Shown here: one piece after another, positions 1 through 12,200 of the stretch | Layout: each line of letters begins with the position of its first letter | Numbering within the stretch: position 1 is the first letter of the stretch | Origin: Phymorhynchus buccinoides | Taxonomy: Eukaryota > Mollusca > Gastropoda > Neogastropoda > Raphitomidae | Reading direction: 5' to 3' | Assembly (NCBI GenBank): GCA_017654935.2 | Contig: CM065691.1 | Coordinates: 23,017,786-23,081,785 of the forward strand | DNA length: 64,000 bases | Made by a program: the position numbers and the translations under genes | The notes under the pieces: generated by a model | What the model was told of the DNA's origin: nothing | The model's database searches: none | Seen by the model: only the letters and a program-made list of their open reading frames with translations

Positions 1-234
1 AGTTTTTGCGATCAATCAAACAAATTGAACAACCAATTAGTCCCATCATTAATCAATTCAATCCATTAAGCAACCAATGACCATTTAAAAAACAATTTTT
101 TCCAATCAATTTTTTGAACAGCCACTAGTGCCTGATCCCTTTCATTGAGCAATATAAGTAAAGAAGAAGCTTGTGGGCATAGTTTGCTTTAGTTATGGAT
201 TCTTTTTCCTTTGTTCTTTTTGTTTGTTTTGTTC

Positions 235-1140
235 ATTTTTTCACGTTTATTTGTGTTGCTTCCAAACCCTCTTCCGTTTTTTCTGTGCATACCAAATGTC
301 ATTAAAATACTAATGAAATAAATTGACGACTTAGTGTATCGTTTTTGATCCCCACTTCAATCCATTAAGCTTGTCTTGCTTTTAAAAAACAATTTCGTTT
401 TCAGTGCACACAGCAATGCAAAATCTTTGCATTGAGCAAAATGATATGATGAAGAATCATTCAGCATAGTTTACTTTAGTATCGTTTTTTGACCCCACTT
501 CTGTTCTTTTTTCACGTTTATTTGTCTTGCTTCCAAACCCTCTTCCGTTTTTTCTGTGCATACCAAATGTCATTAAAATACTAATGAGAATAAGATGATG
601 ACTTAGTGTATCCTTTTCTGACCCCACTTCTCCCTTTACTTGTCTTGCTTCCAAACCGCTTTCGTTTTCTGTGCACATACATACAAAATGTCATTGAAAC
701 GCTGATATGATGAGAATCATTCAGATGTTACTTAGTATCGTTTTCTGACCCCACTTCTCCATTTACTTGTCTTGCTTCCAAACCGCTTTCATTTTCTGCG
801 CATGCATACAAAATGTCATTGAAACGCTGATATGATGAGAATCATTCAGATGTTACTTGGTATCGTTTTCTGACCCCACTTCTCCATTTACTTGTCTTGC
901 TTCCAAACCGCTTTCATTTTCTGCGCATGCATACAAAATGTCATTGAAACGCTGATACGATAAGAATCGTACAGATGTTACTTAGTATCGTTTTCTGACC
1001 CCACTTCTCCATTTACTTGTCTTGCTTCCAAACCGCTTTCATTTTCTGCGCATGCATACAAAATGTCATTGAAACGCTGATACGATAAGAATCGTACAGA
1101 TGTTACTTAATATCGTTTTCTGACCCCGCTTCTCCGCTTT
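235..1140. repeat. 125-bp tandem array abutting a MOSPD2 acceptor
   Basis: The phrase TATCGTTTTCTGACCCC recurs at 736, 861, 986 and 1111, exactly 125 bp apart, with diverged copies back to about 235. The last copy ends in the pyrimidine tract of the acceptor at 1148. Confidence 0.93.
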
Positions 1141-1148
1141 CCTGGCAG

Positions 1149-1303
1149 TGTTCCTGCGGGTGAAGCAGCACAAGAAGAACCCGGCGTTGCTGCGTCAGGT
1201 GAAGCAGTTCTACGCCCTGTGGCTGGAGTCCACCTTCAGGACCAACCCCCTGGATCGCGTCGTGGTGCTCTTCGACATGACCGAGGCCGGACTCAGCAAT
1301 CTG
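1149..1303 (+). CDS. MOSPD2: MOSPD2 exon (CRAL-TRIO part 1)
   Basis: Acceptor CCTGGCAG ends at 1148 and donor GTGAGG begins at 1304. The exon begins with 2 nt of a split codon and ends in phase 0. It encodes FLRVKQHKKNP and VVVLFDMTEAGLSNL, the beta-strand region of a CRAL-TRIO lipid-binding pocket. The acceptor directly follows a 125-bp tandem array, and a TTAA MITE starts 10 nt after the donor. Confidence 0.88.
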
Positions 1304-4300
1304 GTGAGGGATTTTAACCCTTTCAACGCCAACGTCACATTTTTGCACCACAATGGTTTAACACCCATGTCACTAAAAGGCATAAAATCAGAGTCTGTTA
1401 TCCAAAGACCCTATTCTCTTAATTTTGGGAGGTAAGGATAGGCCTTGCTTTAAATATGTCACAGAAGAATTCCCAATAATAAATTATTACAGACAGATTT
1501 GTTTCTCTTCCCAGGTAAGTTTAATGGACATTTTTTGCTGAAAAATGGCTGGCGGCGAAAGGGTTAACTCAGTTCAGTCACATACAAAATGACACAGTTT
1601 CTGCCTCAGATCGCGAAAACGAAACGAAAATAGGAGACACTAGAGATGGTCTAAGGGAAGCAACTACAAAAAGAAGGTCTGAGAATTCATAGGAACAGCG
1701 AGTTATTTCCCTCTTATTGGTTTACATGACATTCAAAATCGTCGAAATTGGTAGAAAAACTCCCTCCGACGTGACTCCAAACAATTGGAACAGTGTCGGA
1801 ATGACGTCTCCGACATGACTCCATTGAGTTCAAACACTTTTTTTCTCTGATTTACCGGTTACTGTTGCCTATGTTTTTGTAGACAAATGATTCACCAAAA
1901 CCCAAGGCTTCCGTAAAATGTATGAATGTTTAAAAGAAGTTGGGATTTATCAGTCATTCTCATCACTCTGTGTTTCTGTCTTTGTTTCTGTCCCTGTCTG
2001 TCTGTATCTCTCTCTCTCTCTCTCTCTTTCTTCTCTCTCAGACACACATGCTCTCTCATACAGTCATGCGGATACATGTTGAAGCCTCATGCACCCACCA
2101 GCTCCTCTTTCTCTCATTCCTTTTGTTCGTTAGAATGTTGCTAGCAAAATATGGCCCGTAATTGTGATACTGATGGGGATTTGTTGGTGGTTATAAAGAT
2201 AAATTTCAAATGATTTTTTTAACCCTTTCACCGCCAATGTCGCATTTTAGCACCACAGTGCTTTAACACCTATGTCACTAAAAGGCATCAAACTGTGGTC
2301 TATTATCCAAAGACCCTATTGTCGTAGTTTTGGGAAGTAAGGATAGACCTTATTTTATATATGTCAATAGAACAATCCCCAATACTGCAGATGGATTTTG
2401 TTCTCTACCCAGGTAAATTTAATGGCAATTTGTGGCTGAAATATGGCTGGCGGTGAAAGGGTTAATACAAATGAATTGGTGGTTTAACTATTCTAGCGCT
2501 ATGTATTTTCTTGCTTGTCTGTTGCATCTCAGCCGACAAGAGGGAAGTAACAAACATTTTTTGGAGTGGGCATAGAGTACCAAAGGGGATTGTGTACCCC
2601 TAAGAATGGCGTGATTTCTTTGCGATCTCTAGACACTGGAAAACTTTATTTGACAAGGATAGAGATTTTAGGCGATGCCTATTCTTACAGTCTGTCCTTG
2701 CTACGATTTCAAGGAGTGGGGGGGTACGCATGTACCCAACCAACATGCAGACCTCTTAGTACTCTATATTGCTTTAACAGCAGAAACAGTGACAAAAGCT
2801 CAGAAAACAGACAAAAACATGGCAGGGTGCCTGCCACTCTTCTTCTCTTCTCCAATCGCTCATTTTCCTGTCAATTATGAGCGCAGATGCGTCATGCTGC
2901 CATTATGCGCCTAAGTAAGAAATAATTAGGCCCAGCATGTTCGACTTTGGCTGAAGGAAATTTTCTTGAAAGTGTTTCTTGGAAAAAAGGCCGGAGAATG
3001 GATTGGAAAGGCAGAAGGATAATAGATGACAGCAAGCAAAGGGAAAAGGCAGAGTCAAAGAGAGTGACAGATTAGAGGAAGTTACAAGCACAGAACTTCC
3101 AGAAGGTGGGGGAACTATTAATGCAAAAGACCCCCCGGGTATCCCCACAGGGGGTACTTGGCAGTGAATGTCATTGCATTTGGTAAGTGTGTACCTTCTT
3201 CTTTGGTTAAGCAACCACTGTCATAATTTTGACGGTTCTATCGTTGGAACTGGGGGACTCCAGCCAGGCAGAAAGGAGTGTAGAGTGATGTCTTTGGCGA
3301 ATATATTATTCGCCCATGGTGCTTGCTAGAAGAGTTAGATTGGTTTGATTCATTTGTCTGAATAGTGACCCTTGTTTGCCTTCCGTCTGTGCAGGACATG
3401 GACTTTATTCGATTTACCCTGACATGCTTCAAGTTGTACTACCCCACCTACCTTGGTAAGTTGGGTTAAGCAAGTAGATATTCACACTCACACACTCATA
3501 TACACACACATGCATTGAAGATACAAATAATGTTGATATTATCACAGGACATTGAAGCATAAGGCCGTGTACACACATAAGCGGATATTCCATGCGGAAA
3601 CCCGTGCGCAATCCATAAATAAGAAACAAAGAAGGGAAAAGATTTGCGCACGTGTCCAAACTTCCCCTATATGGGTAAACTTTTATCCTTCTTTCTTCCA
3701 CTTATTTAGGGTTTTCCGTACGGAACTTACGCATCTAATGTGAACCCGGCCTAAGGATATTTTCTGGAAGCGTTTAAACATTTCAACCAAGGATTTCAAA
3801 TCAAATCAAATCAAAATCAAATTCACTTTATTATCTCCCAAGGAGAAATTTTGTTCAGGTGCCAGAATAACAAAGACATCGACTTTCAGCATACATGAAT
3901 AGGAGCAAAAGTTACACATAATACACACTTAAATCTTTTAACACGATGAACACTAAGGATCATGAGTTTAGGCGGTGGATGGATCTGGGGATGAAGGATT
4001 TCTGTGCCCTGGAGTTGACTTTAAAAGAGTTGACTATTTCTCTAAATAGTCAATTATAGATAGTTGTTACTCTAAACAGTGAAGAGACACAGGAATAGGA
4101 ACTGATATTTCAACTTTCTTGTTCTGAGAATGATTGAAAACTTACGTTAAGATTATTCATAGACAGCTTTTCCATTAAAAAAAATGTCTTGGTCGAAGTA
4201 CAGTGTGTTCGAAATGTTATGTGATGGGTTTGATAAACTACTTTGCATTAAGATAGCTGCTTGATGCATTATTCATGATGCCTGTGGCTCTAGGCTGTAG

Positions 4301-7300
4301 GCTCCATTTTAGTCCAGATCGATTTTCATAATAGCTTATTCCTTTATGTATCTTCCTAGCTTTTGTGCCCGTTGTTTTGTCACGAGTTGCCATTATTAGA
4401 GTACTGTGAAACCTTGAGGGCTGATTAGAAATGTCTTTGTGAAGGGCTCCTGATAAATATGTGGATTTTTCTTTCCTATTTCTTTTTGTATGTGTTTGCT
4501 GTCCTGGTCATGTGGACTACATGTACTAACTTAATTTGCGTTTGAATTATTTCTTCAGAACTTTCGTTTTTAGTTGCCCATTAGCTGCTTGATTCAGAGT
4601 GAGTGTTTGAATTAGACCTGGAAAAAAAGGAGTGGTTGAAAAGAAAGAAGAAAAGACATAAATGGGACAGTGAATGGTGGAGTGGGTGTATTTCGAAGTT
4701 CATGTTTTTATTTTGTTAAAAATACCAATCCATCCCCACCACCACCATTTTCCTGGCTTTTACGTAACAAGGATTTAAAAAAAAAATCTGTTTTAGAAAA
4801 GCTGCTGATCTATGAAATGCCATGAAAAATCTGTTTCAGAAAAGCTGCTGATCTATGAAATGCCATGGATTTTTAATGGTATGTATGGCTATTTTACTCG
4901 GAGAAGTATCCAGCGTTTTTGTTCTGTCAGTTTTTATGGCGTTGTGAAGTCACCATATTGACATAATTACTGTATTGGATTAGACTTTGGCAGGGGTGGT
5001 TTTTTTCACAGAGAAAAGAAAAGTATAACAAGATTTTATGTGCATGAGTGTAGGTTGAGGTTGTCTTCTTGTCAGGGGTGTGCTTTATGAGGTGTTGTAA
5101 TTGCTGTTAACTGTTTTTATGAGGCCTGGATGAAAAAAATGGTTTCTTTACCTTTAATAAAGATAATTATGACCGACCTTGAAAGTAATAATAATAATAA
5201 TATAGACGCGTTGGTTAGAGCATGAAAGAAAGCGTTTTGAATGTGTGTGTGTGTATATTTTCTTATTGAGAGTCAGAGCGAATGATAAATGAAAGATCAT
5301 AGTCACTTATCTAGACATGCTGCTTTGTGTTAGTATTAGGTTTCTGTCTTGACTCTTTTTCTTGAACTGAATTTCTTGCCTTATCATAGTGATGCTTTAT
5401 CATGTGTTGCTAAACATATTACATTTGAGATTAACCCCTTCCCTGTCTGGTCCCCTGTCTACTATGTGATGTCATAACTGTTGATGTCATAGCCCTGGAA
5501 TGATGGTTTTTTATTTAAACAAGACAGGAAAGATATATATCTCTGGACCATTTTCTCAGATTGAGTCTAACAGGTCTCTCTTTTAAATTTTGTAATAAGA
5601 AACTTGATGATTTCTCAGCTTTCCTTGTGGCAGTGAAGGGGTTAATGGGAGTGCATACTTACATGGATGCTCCTTCTTTCAGGATGTCCTGAATTGCAGG
5701 ATTTTTAAATTGCCTAGAGCCGGCATCGCTGGATTATGAGAATTTGAGAAGCAACAATTTTCTTACAAACACACCAAGCTTGTACAATAAAAAGGGCCTA
5801 TATACGCATTTGCTATATTCAAAGGAATGTAGCACTTGTACTAGTCTAGAGGGGTGAAAAAACAGCAGTAAATGTGTGTGTGTGTGCGCACTGCCCCTGC
5901 ACTCCGCCGGGGCCGCCCCCTTGCAGGATTTTTGAAATTTCCCAGGAGCACCCATGTACTTACGATTGAAAGTGCTCTAAGAAAACAAAATGTTCCCACA
6001 GCGGCTTGGAAGGTGATCAAAACGTGGCTCAGTGCGGAGGCCATTTCCAAGATCAAGTTTGCCAGCAAGTCAGACATCCAGACCTACATTGACGCTGACC
6101 AGCTGTTTGAGCACATGGGGGGCACCGTGAGTTTGCAGAAAGAGAGAGAGAGAGAGAGAGGGGGAGGGAAAAGATAGGAGAGTAGTGTGTGTGTGTGTCT
6201 GTTTATTTTCGATAAGTTTGGGCAGCTTTTAGTTGACAATTTTTGGTGATCACAATTGGTACATTCACATGGGTGCAACTTTTCCTGGTATACAAGGTCA
6301 AGGATTTCCTGTTTTTGATTTTTACCAGAAAAGGAAATTCCTTTTTTTGAATTTATCAAACATGATCTTTGTGTGCCTACTGTATTTTTCAAACACTTTA
6401 TTAGTTTATGATAAGCATTTGTATAAGTTGTGAAAAAAGCAAACTAAAATACCTTAATAAATACATTTTTGCTTCAGCTGCAGGGGGACATTACCCCTGG
6501 ACCCTGGCCTTTCAGGGTTTTTTTCATTTTGTGTAGTGGCACCCATGCATTCATAATATTATTGTGCATTATACTCTCAACTCTTTATGTACGTTTCTGC
6601 TCTGAATGTTAACATATTTTTTTTTTTTTTTTTTAATGACGTATAAGAGGAATATGAATGTAATTATACATATACAGAAGATCCCAAAAGCAAGAAATGG
6701 ATTGCTGTTTACATTCAGTGACAATCACTTGGTGTGTCTTAATTTTGATAGCAGTGTTTTCTTCTTTAATTAAAAAAAAAGTGTTTTTTTTCTTTCAGTG
6801 CAACATTGAGTCTGCAGATTTTTATCCCCAACTCTCTGAGGAGGGAGCCAGTGCCTTCAGTGACCCCAGCGACAAGAGAAAGGTGTGTGTGTGTCTCTTT
6901 TTTTTTCATTCTTTCTAAATGGCGCCCGCTTATGCAATCATCGTGTTTATTTTACTTTCTAATGATTCATTATTTGTTTGCCTTTAATGTTCTTGTTATC
7001 AATGTAAAGCACACTGAGATGTGAGAAAGAGCGCTATATAAATTCCCATTATTATTATTATTATTATTAGCTAGGCGAGCGCTGTGAGCCGGCACTCCTT
7101 CCTCTCCTTACAACCCTTGCCAACGGCGGGATTTTGACAACATTGGGAGATCTTTGTTTTGTTTTCCTCAATTTGTTGAGCATGTGTGTATGTGGAATAA
7201 ATAAATAATGACGTTTGCATAATGATACATTTTGATTATGACTTTGGACAGCGTGTCCTTAACCCTTTCACCGCCAATCTCGCATTTTAGCACCACAATG

Positions 7301-9184
7301 GCTTAGCACCCATGTCACTAAAAGGCATCCAATCCGGATCTGTTATCCAAAGACCCTGTTTTCTTAATTTTGGGAGGTAAGGATTGGCCTAATGGTATAT
7401 ATGTCACAGAAGAATTCCCAATATTACAGATTTCTTTTTTGTCTACCCAGTTAAGTTTAATTGTATTTTTTGGCTGAAAATGGCTGGCGGCGAAAGCGTT
7501 GAAAAAAAGAGAAAAGAAAATGACATATATCAATAAAAAGGGCAAAATCCGAACTTTGCAATACTTTCATTTTCAAAGATGTTTGGGTTCTATTATTCCT
7601 TACAAGGCAGTAGGGAAGACTACAGATTTCTTTTTTTTACGTTTGGACGGTTCTCCGCAACCGCTATGGCAACTGGCTATAGCTGTAGCAACGGTGACTG
7701 GCAACCGAATCGGCTACATGTGGCAAGATCGCTACCAGCTGCCAGCGCCCGCTTAGGCTAGAAAAAGTTAAGAGAAAGCAATATTTGAATTATAAAATAG
7801 TTTAATATTAAACATATATGTTCTTATTTAGTAAGCAAGTTTATTAACTTTGTGTGTGCAGCATGGTTGGAGTGTTTGCTTGTGCAATGCGATTCTACTA
7901 TATGATATTGCTATCTCTGTGGGTGCAATATGGTTGACATATTTGTTGCAGCAATGTGTTTGTTTTTAAACCCTGAGATAATATGTGACCCAGCACCGCA
8001 AAAGGGACATTAAATCGCTGGGCTCGTTTCTCACACAAGGCCTGGAAAGTCAAATATATTATGTTTTGGTCAATTTTGAGTTGTGGGTATTTTCGTGTTC
8101 TCTAACACCATATCTTTCATATTTATAAAGGACAATCTTTAACCCTTTCACCGCCAGCCATATTTTAGCCAAAAAGTTCCATTAAATGTACCTGCATCTG
8201 CAGTATTGGGGATTCTTCTGTGACAGATATAAAATTAGGTCTATCCTTACTTCACAAAACTAAGACAATAGGATCTTTGAATAATAGACCCCAATTTGAT
8301 GCCTTTCAATAACATAGGTGTTAAATCACTGTGGTGCTAAAATGCGACTTTGGCGGTGAAAGGGTTAATGTGGTTTCTAAATGGTATTATAAGTGCATTA
8401 TAAATGCTATGTTAGACTTTAGATTGTGTTTTCTCAAAATGGCCGACGCTCACCCTACTAACTTTGAATGCTCATAACTCTGGAACGGAAAAAGATACAA
8501 GAATGGTTCTTGTATCATTAAGAAGAGAAAGGTCTGAAGTTTTCAAATGTATAATTTTCTCAGAATGGTCTGTTTGACCCTTTTCGTGGTGCTGGGTCAG
8601 ATATGTTATAATTTTTATTTTGTTCTAGTGTTGTAATTCTGTGTTTGCTGTAGTCTCTCTAAATCGCGATAATAAAGGTTTCTTGAGTCTTGAGTGTGTC
8701 ACCATGTGTATTGTGTGTATGTGTGTGTCCATGCGTGTGTGTATGCACATGTCATAACTTGTTTGCATGTTTCTTTCTATGTGTGCGTACATCAAACAGT
8801 AAGAATGCATGGTTGTATGGGGATTGTCTTAAGCCATGACAAGCTCCTAGCATAACATCATCAGTCTAAAATCCTCCAAAGTCGGAGTGCGGCTACCCAC
8901 GTGGCAGGGTAATCAAAAAGGGTCTCACACGTAATCTCATCCCTGGCTGGTGCATTTGTACCATAGTGTTCAAGTGTTTCAGTTGTTGTGATGATCCCTG
9001 ACAACAATTCAATTCATTTGAACAATTTCATTGTCTCCAAACAAGTGAAGAAATTTCATTTTCGACATGCACATAAAAATGAAGACAAAATAAGACATTG
9101 TTATAAACTAACAGAAGAGACAATTTGTAGAATAACATAAAAGCACATGTAATTGACATAAAACATAGTTATCAAGCACACACA

Positions 9185-9223
<39 letters not shown>

Positions 9224-12200
9224 ACACCTCAACAAACAAACATATTTCTGTTTTAATGATTTCAAAAAAGCCACAAAACACCAATGCTTTCAAGCTTTCG
9301 AGATTTTTTATTATCTCTTCATCAGGAAGACGAGTTTAAAAACTGACATGAGATAAAAAGGTACAGCTAAAAAGTTTAATTTCTTGAGTCTTGAGTGTGT
9401 CACCATGTGTATTGTGTGTAGAAAAGCAGGGGTGAGCACAAGTTCAAGTGAGATAAAAAGGTACAGCTAAAAAGTTTAAAAGAAAAGCAGGGGTGAGCAC
9501 AAGTTCAAGTGAGATAAAAAGGTACAGCTAAAAAGTTTAAAAGAAAAGCAGGGGTGAGCACAAGTTCAAGTGAGATAAAAAGGTACAGCTAAAAAGTTTA
9601 AAAGAAAAGCAGGGGTGAGCACAAGTTCAAGTTTATTTCTGTTTTATTCTCCTTTTCAGAATCAAGTGACCTTTACTGACAGCACTGACAGCCATTCCTC
9701 CAGACAGTCCCAGAATGTGAACAACAATGCTGTGAGTGGGCTGTTGCCGCTTTGATCATGGAGGATTGATATGCACTGATCTTTATACTCCTTTCTTTCT
9801 CTGTTTTCATTTCTACAATTTCTCTCTCGTTCTTCATTCTTTGTTCTTCGTTCTTCATTCTTTTCTGTCGTTATTTTTATCTATAGAGTTATCTCTTTAG
9901 CCAGGCTTTAAAGTGAAACATGTTAAAATGAACTGTTTTTTTCAATTTTTGTTTGTCTGTTTATAGAGGTTTGCTCTGTGTCAGTGGTTCTTAGTTGTAA
10001 TGTTCGTTTCAACAAATGTTATCAATAAATACAGTGGAACCTCCCTTATAAGACCTTCAAAAATCATCCAAAATGAGGTCTTATAAGGGAGGGGTCTTAT
10101 AAGGAAGGTAATTTTAATACAGTGGAACCTCCCTTATTAGACCTATTATAAGATTCCCTACCACATAAGACCTACTTCTCTGAGACATTGCCATTCTTTG
10201 TAAGTATTAAAATTATACCTCCCTTATAAGACCTCCCTTATAAGACCTCATTTTGGATGATTTTTGAAGGTCTTATAATGGAGGTTCCACTGTACTTACA
10301 AAGATGGGCAATGTCTCAGAGAAGTCGGTCTTATATGGGAGGGAGTCTTATAAGAGAGGTTCCACTGTAGCTTCTTTTTTATCCCATTAATCCAGGGCTT
10401 ACGAAGCAAATTTAAATATAATCGGTGATTACAAAGATTATTATTGTTATATATTAAAATAGTTTTTTTCTTTTGGGAGTATTTTTCTCTCCCCATGTAA
10501 TGGTTTGCATTGTATCAGTAGAGACAAACGAGGATAAGAGAACGGCGTTGTCACGTTTTTCCAGGCCAGTCGCACCACCTCCCCACGGCCATCCCGCCAC
10601 AGCCACTCTGCGGGGTCGGAGGGTGGTTCGTTTGCCGGGCGCTTGCTGACCATCAGTCCGGCGGACGAGCTGACCTTTGCGTCCGACGACCCAACCAAGG
10701 AGCCCTCCGACGTCATCACGCTCACCAACACCCTCATGTACTCCATCGCCTTCAAGGTCAGCTCAGTAGAATCCAGTTCCTTCCCCCCGTGGCGATATGT
10801 GTGTGTGTGTCTTTTGCATAAATAGTTCCTCCACCTTCTGGAAAAGTGGGGTTGAGGGGAGGCTGCACATTTGACCATATTGTCGTTGAAATTCAAAAAC
10901 CTCATATTTCAATTTTGGTAGTTTTGAGAAAAATGGAAAAACTTAAAAAAATTAACCGCATTGACCACAATTGATTAACTATGATGAATATGTTGTTCAA
11001 GACATTGCAAGTTTAGTCCTGCATTTTGTTAAAATTTCGTAGAAACATTTGTTTTTAGACTTGAAAAGTCCTTAACTAGATCTGAATTTGGGACTTACGA
11101 GTTTTTCTTCTATTTACACAATCTCATTTACCCCAGATAGAAAGTCATTAGAGATGCGAGCTTTTGGTGGAAGGTGGCGGGAAAAATGAGAGAGCTGACT
11201 ATGTATCTAACTAAAATAAAACCAAAAATCGAGATACAAGGTTTCTGAAATTCACCGACGATATACTGTTTAGTGAGAGCGATATGATGTTTTGAGTTGC
11301 ACTGGGTTTGGGTGTGGTGATGCAGGTGAAGACCACAGCCCCAGAGAAGTACAGGGTGCGTCCCAGCACAGGTGTGGTGAAGCCAGGGGACGCCTTTGAA
11401 GTCCACGTCTACCTGCAGCCAGGTGGGTTGTAGCCGTACACCCCTGTCTAGCTATATGTCTCTCTTTCTCGCTCTTTCCATCTCAAAATGGAGAAAGGTG
11501 GCAGAATTGGTAAAGACATTCGCCTGCCAAATGTAATGCGTGACTGCAACGTGAGTGACCCGGGTTCGAATCCCGGCCTCGCCCTTTCTTTCTAGTTCGA
11601 CAGTTAAATTGAACTGAACGTCAAGTCCTTCGGATGGGGACTTAAAGCTAGTCTGACCCGTGTGCTTTGCGCATGTAAAAATCCCATGGTAGTTGAAAAT
11701 CGGTAAGAGCAGGGAGAAATCCCGCTGCCTGGTATGGCCAAATTGATAGCTAGGTTTTCCCCTCCTCACCCTGTGCCCCCCCCACCCCCCAATTTTTTAT
11801 TTTTAAAATGGGTAGGCGCTGCACTTGCGGCGATGCGCTCTCCAGAGGAGAGCAGTCCGGATTTCACAGAGATAAGTCTATGTGACTAGAACATACCAAA
11901 TACCAAAATAATGTTAATACTTACAAAGTCTTATTTGGAAGGGAGTCTTATATTCTCTCTTTCTTGCTCATTCCATTTCGGGAGTCTCTATGTGCGTGTA
12001 CAATGGCCTCTGTTTGCATATACCTGTGAGGGAGGTTCCACTGTATATCTCTCTCTTTCTTGCTCATTCCATTTCGACTTGTTTCTCACTGTGCGTGTAC
12101 AATGCTCCTCTGTGTGCATTGCATACCTGTGAGCCAGTGTGCGCATATGCCTGTGTATTGCATACATATGCATTCATATGGAGTATCAGAGAAATGCCTA

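Noticed and set aside
1926..2161. Plus-strand frames at the CT-rich region
   Set aside because: Low-complexity Ser/Leu runs from a CT repeat, with no splice context or domain.
11510..11580. tRNA gene
   Set aside because: Boxes A and B are present, but the sequence continues into a repeated body and tail and recurs at 33.4 kb, so it is a SINE.
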